Notes: a model not told the origin generated them from the sequence alone. A stretch of 64,000 nucleotides of DNA from Atopsyche davidsoni (GCA_022113835.1 JAILWY010000001.1:16856501-16920500); one strand, 5' to 3'. Counted from the stretch's first letter, positions 1 to 12,138 are shown. Translations and numbers: made by a program.

Positions 1-1306
1 TCCAAATCACAATGACTGTACATAGATTTTGTATAACCGAAAACTCACTTGACCGTCAGCTACTTTGATATTTTTAGTAAAATACTTTAGTGATTTTCCG
101 TATGTTTCGCCAACTTTTCCCGTTGGTATTATTACACTGAGTCAGTTTGAATCTACTGGGTGACAAACCGGTCACCGATAAAATTAAACATGTGGAAAAT
201 CACTAAAATAGTATATTTAAAACATTAAAATGGAATCCCACTGTCAAAATATTGAGTATTTTAGTATTTATCAAAAATAATTTGTTATTCTCGGCAATAA
301 TGACTCGTCTCGAGAACCCGGTGTGCACCCACGCTTCCGCATATTTTTATCACCCTGATTGTTATTTTTTTACATAGACTTTAGGCACGAGTATGCAAAC
401 ACTCCAGACCCGTGAGAATTAGATCTATTGGCAAATATATTTTGCAAATACAACTTAGAAGAAATAAGTTATTACAAATGTTTTCTAGATCTTTCTGTAC
501 ACACGTTATCGGCATCGTGTTGACCGGAGATCTCCATCCGCAGCCATTATCCGGCGGATAATTCTGTTCGTTCGATACGCGGTGGTTCATCTAATTGCGG
601 CAATTGCAGTCCAGCCGCCCTATCGATACTAATTTACCGATGGTATAAACTACTTCCTCTATTAGAACGGATGTACCGGCTCGGAAATCGCGCTCCTATA
701 TGTATGGAGTACTAGTTGGATGATATTTTTTTAAGTATCGATCGAGTCAATTCTTTTATATACACTCCATCGTGAATTGAAATCCTGTTGCTCGGTTTAC
801 TTGCATTGAGCGAGTCGGTGGCATAAAATAAACTATTCGTGGTGGCATACAATAGACTGTGAATAAACGCGCTCTGTCAGATCACGAGTCTGAGTAAAAG
901 TTGAGAGTTATTTATCTTAGAAATCTTTTTAAAATCAAAACATTTTACAGCGTTTTTTGGCAGTATTGTGATCGTGCGGAGGTACTGCCGGCGCGGAAAC
1001 GCTTTACTCACAATCTTGACACTCACTCCTTGTGTCACAATTCGATTACAAATAAAACACGGCGGTGATTAGTAACAAACCGAAAAATTTCCCTTTTACT
1101 TGGCAACCGAAGCGATCGAACAGACCGTCACGCATTCGTTGCGAGCTCAATGCAGCGGATTAATTATCATTTGGTAGATATTTTGAAAACTAAAATATAT
1201 TTATTAAGAAAATTGACACCACGTTTCCTGAGGGGAACAAAATCACATACAATAATTTGATAAGTATTTGGGGCGTTTGGTAATATTAAATATGGGTATT
1301 TTGCAG
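1..1306. other. Non-coding flank or intron of the first gene
   Basis: No convincing exon is visible. The exon at 1307 starts after a splice acceptor in phase 0, so at least one upstream exon, expected to carry the start codon and signal peptide, lies in this stretch or left of the window. I did not find it here. The only structured piece is a foldback repeat copy near 75-262. Confidence 0.5.
75..262. repeat. Foldback MITE copy (GTTGGC family)
   Basis: The stretch holds the family's two inverted arms: a TTTCGCCAAC-type left arm, ACTGAGTCAGTTTGA near the middle, and a right arm with ACCGGTCACCGATAAAA followed by GTGGAAAATCACTAAAA. The same arms recur near 2060, 3955, 23187, 30128, 30615, 43492, 47398 and 48525. 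No coding capacity is seen, so it is non-autonomous. Confidence 0.6.
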
Positions 1307-4300
1307 GATGAGAAAGGATACAAATCTTCCCACCACGTGGACAAGGGCGCCAAAGGCTTCGATGACGTAGAGAAGCACGCCAAGCACTACGACGAGCACG
1401 GGGGCCAGAAGCACTCCCTCCACGACGGAGCCGCCCACGCCGGGCAGCACCACGAAGCCGCCCACGGCAAGAAAGGGGCGAAGTTCGACGAGAAGAAAGG
1501 ACACAAGAAAGGACACAATACCAAAGGTAGGCTTCCTCTTCGCGCGAGGACCACCCGGCCGTTAGATGTCTGTACGACCCCAGAGTTTAATAAAATCTAC
1601 GATATGATATCATCTTGACAAAAAAATTATAAGCAATAGTAAAAAAATCTCGAATCACATAAATTCTCAAAAATTGAAATTAAAAATAAAAACATATTAA
1701 AAAATAATAAAATCAAAACTAAAATATGAATGAAATACGAAAGTATGCAAAAACTACCAGTCTTTCAATATGACATGTGGCTCCCCTGAAAAATACTGGG
1801 TATTATCTGGCGACCATCAAAGTTGTATAAAAATATAAACACGCCGTATATACAATGGCGCGACATTACGGTTGTCTTTTTAGTGGCAGTGCATTTTTTA
1901 TTCTCCCGTATCAGACAATCCACCGGTGAAAGTTGCAGCTGTATAGATAGATTTTCTACAGATCAAAACTATTACATTATTTCCACATAAAAAGCTACTA
2001 AACTACGATGTATAGCTCGCAGCGTTGCCTAAGAAAAAAATAATACATTTCTTCTTCCGTGAGTTTTCCGCGTGTTAATTTTCATTAGTGACCGGTTTCG
2101 CCCACCTTTCACATTGGCATTATCAAACTGAGTGAATTTAATTTCAAAATATTAAAATGGAATTTCACCAAGTACTCTCTGTCAAAAATATTGATTATTC
2201 ATATTCTTCCTCATCAAGTGCCTCTCCTCCTAGGAGGATGGCGACCATTTCACTGAGCATAAACTCATGCTGTGCCCGTGTTCATGATTTTCTAAGCGGA
2301 AAATAGTGATGTATGATTTATATATAATATTTATTTATTTATGATTTCGTTTTGTAAGGAAATCATATAGTATCATTTTAAGAGGTATAAATTTAAAATC
2401 ATTTTGTAACTATCTAAATAAAATATGCAAATAATTATGCTATGAACCATTATAAAAAAAGTTATAGATAAAAATAATTTATCAAAATAATGTTTTTTTC
2501 TAGTGTACAGATATCGTTGCCAGTTTTTTCGCAAAGTATACCAGCCCAAGTTAACAACAAATAGTTTCTACGTTGGTACGGATATCGCTCAGTACACAAA
2601 ACCGCTTTTTTACAAACTTGATTATTTTAAAAATAAAATCGCTTCCAGTCTGGACGCAGGATAAATAATTAACGCAAGAAATTAAAGGAGAATAAATAAT
2701 AATGTAAATTAGCGAGCGCGCAATCCATCGGGCGGTACGTCCTCGGGAATGGACCGGCAATGCTCGACTCCGACTCCGACTCCGACTCCGACTCCGACTC
2801 CGACTCCGACTCCGACTCCGACTCCGACTGCGACTCCGACTCCGACCCGCGAATGCCAAGACAGCAGGCAAGCGCTACTGACTCGACCATATAATATAAT
2901 GAGAGAAAGCAAACCTTCAATGTTTTGCTATTTATATTGAGTAATTTAGTAGATTGAAACCAGAAACGCCAATACCGAATCGACCACTGGAAAGTATACT
3001 ATCTATCATTGGTTATTTATAAAAAAAGGTTATCTTAAAATTGTTTTATTACTTTTCTACATTTGGAGAATTCGTATTGTTAATCTTCAGTTTCAATGCT
3101 CAATCTCATTTATTTCTACCTTATTAGGTAGTAATAAATGAGATTACAGTTGAGATTATTATCTCAACTGTGTAAATCATGTGTGTCTACAATTAATACT
3201 GCTCAAATTTTTCTGGAAAAACCTTATCGCTTCGCTTTGAAAATAATATATACTATATATTTACATTCACTAGAATTACTTACGTCAAAGATAAATAATT
3301 GTAATCTTTTTTAAATACGTTAAACTGGTGGATCTGATTTATATTTTCATACATGATTAAATTTACGTATTCGTTTAATTATTTGGTTGTTGTATTATTT
3401 TATAAAACTCGAAGGTTAAAAAGTGCAAAAGCGGTTAAGATTTTTCCAGGCAAGATTTACGGGAATCGTGAACCGGTTATCAGAGGACTCGAGGTTAACC
3501 GTGAAACAGCTTGGAAAGTTTGGAAGTCTCGCGAAGACGCGCCGTCTCCTGGAGTGTATTCAGTTATGCATCACGGCCATCGATGGACTAAAACACAACA
3601 ACTTGCTACATTTTTTAGTTTTATTTGTTGAGAAGCATTATTTTAAAAACAGAATATTTCTCTTATAATATGAGCGTTTTCAAAACATATCGGCATATCA
3701 AAACATGAAAAATAAAAATTTACTTCTCAAATAGTGGGTAGCATATGTGGATTTATTAAATCGAGCCCCCTCTTTGTGATATTTTAGATTCTAAGGCTTC
3801 AAATGATGTTTTTCCAATATAAATAACGGCTCTATTCGAATCGTTCAAAAAAATCTCGGTCTAATATAAATAAAAATATCCAAATTTTTAAACGATTAAT
3901 TATTTATCCGAGATTAATTTTAACTGCTTGGGTAATCAAAATTTTTACAGAGAGAACTCGTGTAAATTTTTATCGGTGACCGATTTCGCCAGCCTGTCAC
4001 GTCGGCATTATCAAACATTAACTGCTCAGTAGTTTATCAATTTACCAATCGGTTTAATAATTCATTCGCTCGAATCGAACGTTTCAAACGATAGATTATT
4101 CGACCTAAATGTTATTTTTAGGTTACCACAACAAGTATCACAAGGACGAATACCACAAGGAACACAAGTTCTACGATGACTACCACAAGAGCGGGTCTCA
4201 CTCCCGCTACGGGGACTTCCACGCCAAGCACGGCTCCCACGACAGCGGGCGCGAGAAGAAGGCGCAGCACGACAGCTCCCTGCACGAGCAGCACTCCGGC

Positions 4301-4453
4301 AAGAAGGGCGGCCACGACCAGGGCCACGTGCACGACCAGCACCGCGGCCACGAGCACCAGCACGGACACGACCAGCACCGCGCGCACCACTCCGAGCACG
4401 CCTCCGAGGGCGCCAGCCAGGGCGGCCAGGCCCACGCCTACTCACGCCACTGA
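1307..4453 (+). CDS. Histidine/lysine-rich DUF4779-like secreted protein, 3' part (2 exons)
   Basis: Exon A is 1307-1526, after TTTGCAG and before G|GTAGGC. Exon B is 4122-4453, after TATTTTTAG, and ends in TGA. Exon A leaves one base that completes a Gly codon with exon B, and the frame stays open. The visible part encodes about 183 residues, very rich in His, Lys, Gly, Asp and Tyr, with repeating patterns such as HHVDKG, HKKGH, YHKDEYHKEH and HGHDQHR. This composition fits the insect DUF4779 / histidine-rich family, whose function is unknown; such proteins are usually secreted. The first exon(s) are outside the window or unrecognised. The gene at 21459-23107 shares the phase 0 entry and phase 1 exit of the corresponding exon. 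Metal binding is plausible from the His content but is inference. Coding GC is far above the AT-rich flanks. Confidence 0.8.
2060..2210. repeat. Foldback MITE fragment
   Basis: It contains GTGACCGGTTTCGCCCACC, then GGCATTATCAAACTGAGTGA, and ends with an AATGGAATTTCACC arm and TACTCTCTGTCAAAAATATT. All are shared with the complete palindromic copy at 30128-30372. Confidence 0.6.
2768..2847. repeat. (CTCCGA)n hexanucleotide array
   Basis: About 13 near-perfect copies of a 6-bp unit, with a single CTGCGA variant. Because 6 is divisible by 3, every frame gives a dipeptide repeat (TP, SE, VG, RS), which accounts for the open frames here. Confidence 0.9.
3102..3171. repeat. Two adjacent stem-loops
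   Basis: AATCTCATTTATT and AATAAATGAGATT form the first stem, around TCTACC/GGTAG. They are followed directly by CAGTTGAGATTATTATCTCAACTG as a second hairpin. The two together look like the residue of a small foldback element. Confidence 0.5.
3955..4025. repeat. Foldback MITE fragment next to splice acceptor
   Basis: It includes TCGGTGACCGATTTCGCCAG, CACGTCGGCATTATCAAAC and flanks shared with the family. It ends about 100 bp before the exon that starts at 4122. Confidence 0.5.
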
Positions 4454-4543
4454 AGCCCGCGCCTCACTTTCTTCACCAACCGGCTCCATTGCACCTTCTG
4501 AGAACAATTAACCCTCATTCAAAATATACATTATATAGTAACG

Positions 4544-4549
4544 AATAAA
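4544..4549 (+). terminator. Candidate poly(A) signal
   Basis: AATAAA lies 91 bases after the TGA of the first DUF4779-like gene, the first canonical hexamer downstream. Confidence 0.45.
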
Positions 4550-5857
4550 ACTAAGTCGTTAAAGAGGATTTAATTCTCATCGCAAAATAATAACTGTTCA
4601 TAAATATTGTGAACAGTACCTGAGATGTTGTATTTCAACCTTCCTCTGTAGACCCAGAGGTGATTTCGTTTTGTGTTGTAATGGAATATGAAAATGAAAT
4701 CAGCGTAGATAGATTTAGACATGTTGACGAAAATATTTTAGACTTTGTATATTATTTTCGAATAAAGTACATTTCTATTTTTCTAAGAGAGCTTCTCAGC
4801 CGGCGGCGATGTATTGTCTATAGAATAAAATATGAGCGCGGAGTCTGCGCTTAATTTAGAAAAGATACTTAGATAATGATAAAAAAATATTATTTAGTTA
4901 AATATTTTTATGGGTGTAGTTTTATAATATTATTATTGATATGTACAATGTTGCCAAAGTTAATTAGTGTTCTAGATTATCACTCGATCAAGTTGTTCAG
5001 AAAATTATTTTAAAATACTTTAAAAATAAAGATGCTTGAAGGTATCAGATATATTGTTTTATAAACTAATAAAAATGTACAAAATCATTTTTTGATATAT
5101 TTGTATTTATTCTAATGTGTCTTTTTATATATCAAATTTTTACTGTAAGTGGACATTCAAGATCCTAATACTTGATGGTATCATGCAAGATAGCAGGCAT
5201 ATGTTAATTCAGCAATTTCTCTAATGTTAATTTAAAATGTTAATAAAATGTTAATATTTATTCGCATCTTCAGTACTCGTCATAAATACATAGATTTAAA
5301 TTATAGATGGTACAAGCATTTGTAGGTTATTATTGCTTTATTCTTTGTATTTTGTTTATGTTTATACAAATAAAATCATTCCGATTGAATTAATTTAGAT
5401 TTAATTCATTACCATTTCACTCATCCTTATCCTTATAATTCATGCACGTCCTTACAAAAAAGGTGTCTTAATGCATATCATATAAGCAAATATGATCAGA
5501 GCCCAATATACCTAAATTCACAATTTAGTTTTGATTTAAAAATTGAGAAAATTAATATCTTTTACATTCTTTATGTTTTGATCTAAAGTCAAGTTACATT
5601 TATTAATACAATAGCGTAAAACTTAATATAAAACATACTTTTTATTTAAAACTTTATTGTAGCAATACTAATCTAACATTATATTTTTAATAAGTAATGT
5701 AATTTACTTGTAATTCTTCAAATAGGATGATTAGCAATTCAAATTAAAAGTGTGGTAAAATATTTATTTTTAAATAAAATTTAATATTTTAATGAACCCT
5801 ATTCAAATATAAAGTCATTGCCAAAGTTATTCACAATAATAATAAATAATGTAAAAC

Positions 5858-5943
<86 letters not shown>

Positions 5944-6421
5944 AATATCTTGCTCAAAAATAATTACATATTTACTTTTATCAACACTAAGCATAAAATC
6001 CTAACCATGATCTTTTTATACAAAAATAAAACTAAAATGAAAAGCAAGGAAATCTAAAAACTGTTTATTTAATAATTATGGTGCATGTAATTTCAACCAT
6101 CAGGTTAAAATGGCTCCGTCCGAGTGTCTCCAGTCGCTTGCGGACACTGCCGATGTTTACGGTCAAGCTTTCTTTTCTTGTTTTAGATGATTTTAAACAG
6201 ATTTTCACCACTCTTTTTCCTGACTTTCCCATAACTAACCATTAAAAAGGTTTCTCGGTTAAAAACTTGCAATAAAAAAATGGTTTACAACCTATAAACG
6301 TGCCACGGGTCTCAAAATGCATGCTTTTACGATTTATAATTGTAATATACCTGCCGGTCGATTTAATTTATTAATGGAGTGTTGTATTTTTGACTAGATC
6401 TTCTATTTTTGAATTGGTATT
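4550..6421. other. AT-rich intergenic stretch
   Basis: No recognisable gene. It holds a long (TA)n tract near 5862-5941 and many short A/T runs. The retrotransposon begins immediately after it, at the target sequence GTATT (6417-6421). Confidence 0.6.
5862..5941. repeat. (TA)n microsatellite
   Basis: About 40 uninterrupted TA dinucleotides. The open frame through it (IYIYIY) is an artefact. Confidence 0.95.
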
Positions 6422-6825
6422 TGTCAAGCCTCCATCGGGATTTTAGATATCCTTTCGGCCTGTTGTTCCGTGGATGTCCCTGGATGGAAGATGCCGTGTG
6501 CTTGGTTCCCCTCGTGTCGTGGATGATATAGGGGATGAATTCAAAAACACTTTGTTGCTTTATATCACTGTATTATGTTGAACTTTTACACACTTTTTTC
6601 CTTAATGTGACTCGTCTCGCAGTTGAAGGTGTGATTTTATTATAATATAGATATTTGAATTCTCTTGATACTACATGTTTGCGCATCAAGGGTCGAACAA
6701 CGAGAGAGCCCCCCAAGCTGGGATGCAGGGATGCAGGGTTGAATCACTCGTTCGCCCTCTAGCGAGAGAGTCACATTTTACAATTTCTAATGATTTTAAA
6801 GAGATGGCGTTCACATGCATAAACA
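6422..6825 (-). repeat. 3' LTR of the BEL/Pao element
   Basis: 404 bp, TGTCAAGCC...ATAAACA on the + strand. The matching copy lies at 12441-12844 with a constant offset of 6019. Confidence 0.95.
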
Positions 6826-6838
6826 TACTCCCCCCGTT
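6826..6838 (-). other. Polypurine tract
   Basis: On the - strand AACGGGGGGAGTA directly abuts the 3' LTR, the expected place for the plus-strand primer of reverse transcription. Confidence 0.7.
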
Positions 6839-6891
6839 GAAGGTGTCTGGAACCTTCAACAGAACGTTGATTGCTCTATTGATCAAGGTCC

Positions 6892-9800
6892 TCAGATGTT
6901 TTCAGGTGCACATGGTAAAGGGCAGATCTTGGAGAATGCCCTCCTGATTGTACCATTAGCTGTTCGGATGTCAGCTACTCTGGACACACCGTCCGATCCT
7001 GGAAAAACTGATATAATTCTGCCTAACCGCCATTTGAGGGGCGGCAAGTTCTCCTCCTTGATTACCACCATTGAATTGGGCTGCAAATCCTTGCTTGCAA
7101 CCTTCCATTTTGTTCTTTGCTGCAATTCCGCGACGTATTCCTTTGACCACCTCTTCCAGAAGTGAGACCTTATCTGTTCGACTCGCTGATAGCGAGATAA
7201 GGCCAGCCGCTTAGAATCCTGAATGTAAGGCTCTGCAGGTGCTGTGAGTGGTCGTCCCAGAATAAAATGCGCCGGGGTGAGAGGTTGTAGATCATTTGGG
7301 TCTGTTGATAATGGATACATGGGACGGGAATTCAGGACAGCTTCTATTTGAGCCAAAACCGTACTGAATTCCTCGTACGTTAGATTTGATTTGCCTAGTA
7401 CTCGAGTGAGATGGTGCTTGCAGGACTTGACCCCAGCCTCCCATAAACCGCCAAAATGAGGAGCGTATGGTGGTATGAATTTAAATTCAATGGAATTGTT
7501 AGAGGCAAAATTAAACACAGATCCATTATCATTTTTTAATATTTTTTTAAATTCTCTAGCTGCTCCTACAAAGTTTTTTCCATGGTCTGAAACTATTTGA
7601 ATGGGTTTTCCCCTGCGAGCAATAAATCTTTTTAATGCTAAAATGTAGCCTTCGGATGTGAGGCTTGTGACAAGCTCTAGATGTACAGCTCGCGTGGAAA
7701 AACAAATAAATATGCAAAGATAGCATTTCTCTAACCTGGCTCCTCTGCCTTTTTTGTTCAACATGAACAGAGGTCCGGCGTAATCTACCCCACAATACAG
7801 AAAAGGAAAACCAGGTTCCAACCTTTCCCTTGGTAAATTTCCCATCATGGGCTGTAGCGTTTTGCCTGACATACGACTACAGGTTACGCATTGGTGGACA
7901 GTTTTTCTAGCTAAGTTTCTGCCGTTAAGAGTCCACCAATTTTCACGTGTATTAGCCAACAACAATTGGGACCCCGCATGCAAAAGCTTGAGGTGCTCCT
8001 GTCGAAACAATAGGTGGGTAAAATGATGCTTGCTGCATAATAGAATAGGATGCTTTTTATTATAGTTGAACCCGGTTGAATTTATAAGTCTGCCGCCAAC
8101 TCTGATAATTTGATCATTATCCATGAATAGATTTAGCATTGACAAGTTACGAGCTGGTCTTATAGACGATTTGGCGATACGGGCGTTATATTCTTCGGGA
8201 AAAGATTGGATTTGTACAATTTTAACTAATACTTTTAAACAATTGTTCAGCTCATTTAAAGATAGACTCCCGGTACGTCTGTTAGCTTGCACCCCCTTTT
8301 GTCGCGAATTGTGTATGAACCGCAATACATAACTGTATACGCATTGAAGTTTCTTGAACGAAGAAAATTTGACAAAGTCGACCGTCGATTCATTTGTGAT
8401 ATTAGAGAAAAGGGACGTGAACAAAACATTGCTTGTAATTGAAGTGGATTTGATCTCGGGTAACTCTAGCGGAATTTCCAGCGCCTCCGTGGTCGTAGTT
8501 AGAAACGTTTGACTGCGTAGAAGCAAAGGTCCGTGCCACCATAGATCGCAGGTTGAAAGTTCGGATAGAGACAATCCCCGTGACAGAATATCAGCAGGAT
8601 TATCCTTGCCGTTAATGTGCAAAAACTTTGAATCTTCTGTTAAATCAATAATTTCTACCACTCGGTTTTGCACGAATGCTTTCAACGAGTGAGGGGGCGT
8701 TCGCAACCACCCTAACACAATGGTGGAATCCGTCCAGATTATTGTTCTAGTGAAAGAAATACGCAAGGACTTTTTAATTTTATTTAATAACCGAGCGCCC
8801 ACCAGCACTCCGCAGAGCTCTAATCGCGGAATGGTAAGTGGTTTGATTGGTGCCACGCGAGTTTTTGAGCATAATAGGTTTGTCGTTATTACGCCGGTTG
8901 TATTTACTGTGCGTACATACGCACATGATCCGTACGCCTTTTCACTGGCGTCGGTGAAAATATGCAATTCTATTTGCTTTGGATCTTGGCCGATCACGTG
9001 TCTGGGAATGAAGATATTTGATAAAACAGTAAGAGAATTCATAAATTTTTCCCAACTTTGGACAAAGTCTTGAGGCAATGGATCGTCCCAATCTAATTTG
9101 CAGAGCCAAAGAGTTTGTAACAGTATTTTGGCTGAAATGACGGCTGGACTTAGCAGTCCTAAAGGATCATAAATTTGAGAAGTGATTGATAGGATTTCGC
9201 GCTTCGTAGCACTCGTTGTACAAGTATTTTTCAATTCTGATATGAAATGTAGTTTGTCCTCCTTATTCCTCCATCCTAACCCGAGAGTCTTGCTAGAGTA
9301 CTGTTCGTCTAGCGAGAGATGCTTGGTTTCCTCTGTAGTGCTAAGTACGGTTGGAGCAATATCTGGTGAATTGAAAATCCATTTTCTTAATGGAAAACAT
9401 CCCGACCTACATGTGTTAGAGACTTCTTCACATGTTTTTGTTAAAGAATCCTTGCAATCATCGCCGGTAATTAGGTCGTCGACATAGAAGTCATGTAGTA
9501 TTGTTCTAGCTGCCATTTCATTTTGGCATTTGAGACCTAGTTCGCGTAGGCAACGCATGCTGAGATAAGGTGCTGACGCGGTTCCGTACGTCACCGTATT
9601 AAGTTGATAAGTTCTCAATGGTGCCGAAGAAGTTTCTCGCCATAGAATGAGTTGTAAGTTTCGTTGGTCGTTTTGTATTAGAGTTTGTCTGAAGAACTTC
9701 TCTATATCTGCGCAGGCCACGAATTTATATTGACGAAATCTTAACAGTATTGCGAACAAGTCATTTTGTAATGGCGGACCTGCCATCTGAATGTCATTTA

Positions 9801-12138
9801 ACGACTTCCCTGACGTAGTTACTTGGCTCGCATTGAAAACTACGCGTAATTTGGTCGTAAGACTGTTTTCTCGTAATACTCCATGGTGAGGTAGAAAATA
9901 ATGAGGTGAATTGTACTCCTTTACTTTAGTCATGTGGCCTAGTGCCAGATACTCCTGCATAAAATTGCAATATAGTTGTTTGTATACCGGTGACTTATCT
10001 AATTTTCTCTCCAGTGACAAAAACCGACTTCGTGCTATGTTATAGCTTTCTCCTAAGTCCGATGTGGATTCTTTAAACGGAATTTGAACCGTAAAACGAC
10101 CGTTAGTTGATCTCTGATGTGTGGATATGAAGATGTCTTCACATGCACGATCTTCGGATGTGAGTGTTGAGTTAGAAGGGTGTAATTCTTCTATCTCCCA
10201 AAACTTTTTTAATTGTTCATCTATTGTAATGGATTGAATAAGATTGCATTGCGTTTTAGTTGTATTTTTACTGATGTGAATGGGTCCGGATATGATCCAG
10301 CCCAACTTGGTTTCCTGTAAATAAGGACCACTTGTTAAGCGAATACTTCTGGTTAGCAACAAATCCCAGAAGTGATCTGCTCCTATTATTATGTCCGCCT
10401 GCGATGGCGAATGGAAAGTAGGATCTGCGAGTTTGATCTGTTGCGGTATGTTCAACCTATTTATGTTGATACCAACCGGAGGTATTGTTGATGTTAGCTT
10501 TGGTAAAACTATACACTTAATTTGTTGAGAAAAGTTCCCATTTAAAGCTTTGAGCTTTATTTCACAAATTTGAGTAGCCGTTTGGGTTGAATGACCTACT
10601 CCTGTAATCGATATTGTGGACTGTATTGATTTTAGTTTTAATTTCTTGCATAAGGATGCCGAAATAAGGCAGTGTTGACTGCCACTGTCTAGTAGTGCCC
10701 TAGCCTTGCAATATTTATTATCTTCACCCCGCACATATATTAGAGCAGTGGATAATATTACTTGACTCAGCGTGCTTAGGTTTGAGAAGCTTGGGTTCTC
10801 ATTAATTTTTGAGATTGAATTTAGTGTGGTTGAGACGTCAGTCTTTACGACCGAACGATCTTCCGGGAACTTGTTAGTGTTCTCTCGTTCTTTCGCAGAA
10901 TGAAGTAAAGTGTTGTGTCTTTTGTTGCATTGTCGACACGAACCGAATCGACAATCTTGCGTGGCATGACCGTATTTTAAGCAATTTTTGCAAAGTCTTT
11001 CCTTAATGACGATGCCCAATTTATCATTTACGCTGAGATTTAGAAATTCCTCACACGCATAGAGTGCATGCTTGCCTTTGCACAGGCAGCAAATATTAAC
11101 TCGATTAACTTGCTTATTTTGTATATTGCTTGACACAAAGCTATGCGATTTGTTTATTGGCTTTTTGTAAAAATTTGTATTTTTTGAAAAGCTGGCAATT
11201 GGTGGATTATCATTGTTGACAGTTATCATCTCTAGCATGTCTGCTCGATTTTTTAAGAAATCTGTCAAGTTGGTTAATTTAACATCATCCGAACGCTGTG
11301 TATTTGTTTTAAATTGCTCCCATTCTCGCTCGGTTGCAATGTCTAATTTTGAAACAATAATGTACATAATTAACGTATCCCAATGATCTGTGGGTTCTCC
11401 TAACACTTTTAAAGCTCTTAGATTTTTGAATATCGTGTCAGTAAGATGCCTGATCTGCGACGGTGAGTCTTTTGTTAATTTATTTAATGAAAACAGAGAT
11501 TTTACATGATTGTGGCTTAGTAATCTTTTATTATTATAACGACTTTCAATTAAATCCCACGCGACAATATAGCTATCTGACGTAAATTCGATAGACTTAA
11601 TTATTTGCAGCGCGTCTCCTTCTAATGCTGAACGCAAATAATGGAATTTTTGTATATTATCCATTTTGCTAGATTTATGGATCATGGATTGAAATGTATC
11701 ACGAAATTCTAACCAATCGTCGTATGACCCGTTAAATTTCGGAAGCGAGATCGTAGGTAGTTTGACATACACGCTTGGATCGGCCGCCATTTCGTGTAAA
11801 GTATTTTGCGTATTTGTAATATGGCGCTCTCCTAACGTCAGATCTGCTAACGCGATCGATTCGTAAAACATTTTTTCAAATCTTTCCCTAATCTCTAGTT
11901 GAGTATGCAAGTTAGATTCGTCATTTGTTATTCGCTCGATGTTATCCTGAATTTCATTAAACTCCGTTAATAAACCCGTCGCGGACTGTTTCCGTAATTT
12001 TAGTTCGATTAGTCGGCGTTCAGAGTGATCGCCATCTTTGATATTATCAACGTATTTACTAAATAAAGTTAATCTGCTTTTAATCGTGCCTCGTTTCCTG
12101 TTCCATTCTTGCAATTGAATTGTTCTATCGTCGTTCAT
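6892..12138 (-). CDS. BEL/Pao gag-pol polyprotein (1748 aa)
   Basis: A single frame beginning MNDDRTIQLQEWNRKRG. A DUF1759-type Gag region (SLPKFNGSYDDWLEFRD) lies near residue 130. Cys/His zinc knuckles lie near 345-410 (CCLCKGKHALYAC, CKNCLKYGHATQDC). The aspartic protease motif ALLDSGSQHCL is near 483. The reverse transcriptase has FYVDDLITG near 886, and a Pao-type RNase H follows (FTDASEKAYGS near 1066). The integrase has a His/Cys zinc region near 1340-1420 and the acidic residues in GVDYAGP (about 1452), VSDHGKNF (about 1524) and WEAGVKS (about 1567). A DUF5641-like tail (WSKEYVAELQQRTKW) closes it. The protein would package, copy and integrate the element. No stop or frameshift interrupts it, and it ends 67 bp before the 3' LTR. 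Its base composition resembles the AT-rich background rather than the GC-rich host exons. Confidence 0.96.
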   Translation of the reverse strand: MNDDRTIQLQEWNRKRGTIKSRLTLFSKYVDNIKDGDHSERRLIELKLRKQSATGLLTEFNEIQDNIERITNDESNLHTQLEIRERFEKMFYESIALADLTLGERHITNTQNTLHEMAADPSVYVKLPTISLPKFNGSYDDWLEFRDTFQSMIHKSSKMDNIQKFHYLRSALEGDALQIIKSIEFTSDSYIVAWDLIESRYNNKRLLSHNHVKSLFSLNKLTKDSPSQIRHLTDTIFKNLRALKVLGEPTDHWDTLIMYIIVSKLDIATEREWEQFKTNTQRSDDVKLTNLTDFLKNRADMLEMITVNNDNPPIASFSKNTNFYKKPINKSHSFVSSNIQNKQVNRVNICCLCKGKHALYACEEFLNLSVNDKLGIVIKERLCKNCLKYGHATQDCRFGSCRQCNKRHNTLLHSAKERENTNKFPEDRSVVKTDVSTTLNSISKINENPSFSNLSTLSQVILSTALIYVRGEDNKYCKARALLDSGSQHCLISASLCKKLKLKSIQSTISITGVGHSTQTATQICEIKLKALNGNFSQQIKCIVLPKLTSTIPPVGININRLNIPQQIKLADPTFHSPSQADIIIGADHFWDLLLTRSIRLTSGPYLQETKLGWIISGPIHISKNTTKTQCNLIQSITIDEQLKKFWEIEELHPSNSTLTSEDRACEDIFISTHQRSTNGRFTVQIPFKESTSDLGESYNIARSRFLSLERKLDKSPVYKQLYCNFMQEYLALGHMTKVKEYNSPHYFLPHHGVLRENSLTTKLRVVFNASQVTTSGKSLNDIQMAGPPLQNDLFAILLRFRQYKFVACADIEKFFRQTLIQNDQRNLQLILWRETSSAPLRTYQLNTVTYGTASAPYLSMRCLRELGLKCQNEMAARTILHDFYVDDLITGDDCKDSLTKTCEEVSNTCRSGCFPLRKWIFNSPDIAPTVLSTTEETKHLSLDEQYSSKTLGLGWRNKEDKLHFISELKNTCTTSATKREILSITSQIYDPLGLLSPAVISAKILLQTLWLCKLDWDDPLPQDFVQSWEKFMNSLTVLSNIFIPRHVIGQDPKQIELHIFTDASEKAYGSCAYVRTVNTTGVITTNLLCSKTRVAPIKPLTIPRLELCGVLVGARLLNKIKKSLRISFTRTIIWTDSTIVLGWLRTPPHSLKAFVQNRVVEIIDLTEDSKFLHINGKDNPADILSRGLSLSELSTCDLWWHGPLLLRSQTFLTTTTEALEIPLELPEIKSTSITSNVLFTSLFSNITNESTVDFVKFSSFKKLQCVYSYVLRFIHNSRQKGVQANRRTGSLSLNELNNCLKVLVKIVQIQSFPEEYNARIAKSSIRPARNLSMLNLFMDNDQIIRVGGRLINSTGFNYNKKHPILLCSKHHFTHLLFRQEHLKLLHAGSQLLLANTRENWWTLNGRNLARKTVHQCVTCSRMSGKTLQPMMGNLPRERLEPGFPFLYCGVDYAGPLFMLNKKGRGARLEKCYLCIFICFSTRAVHLELVTSLTSEGYILALKRFIARRGKPIQIVSDHGKNFVGAAREFKKILKNDNGSVFNFASNNSIEFKFIPPYAPHFGGLWEAGVKSCKHHLTRVLGKSNLTYEEFSTVLAQIEAVLNSRPMYPLSTDPNDLQPLTPAHFILGRPLTAPAEPYIQDSKRLALSRYQRVEQIRSHFWKRWSKEYVAELQQRTKWKVASKDLQPNSMVVIKEENLPPLKWRLGRIISVFPGSDGVSRVADIRTANGTIRRAFSKICPLPCAPENI

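Larger units (their letters stand above)
1527..4121 (+). other. Intron of the first DUF4779-like gene, with repeats
   Basis: A 2.6-kb GT-AG intron. It contains a hexamer array (2768-2847), foldback MITE copies (about 2060-2210 and 3955-4025) and twin stem-loops (3102-3171). No nested gene is seen; the frame at 3353-3631 shows no recognisable domain. Confidence 0.65.

Noticed and set aside
1286..1516. Valine-rich open frame on - opposite the first DUF4779-like exon
   Set aside because: Antisense shadow of a His/Lys-rich exon; the + strand has splice sites in phase.
4062..4511. Arg/Ala-rich and Thr-rich frames overlapping the last exon of the first gene
   Set aside because: Shadow frames of the GC-rich exon 4122-4453.
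8123..9487. Small + strand frames inside 6892-12138
   Set aside because: Antisense to the intact BEL/Pao gag-pol.
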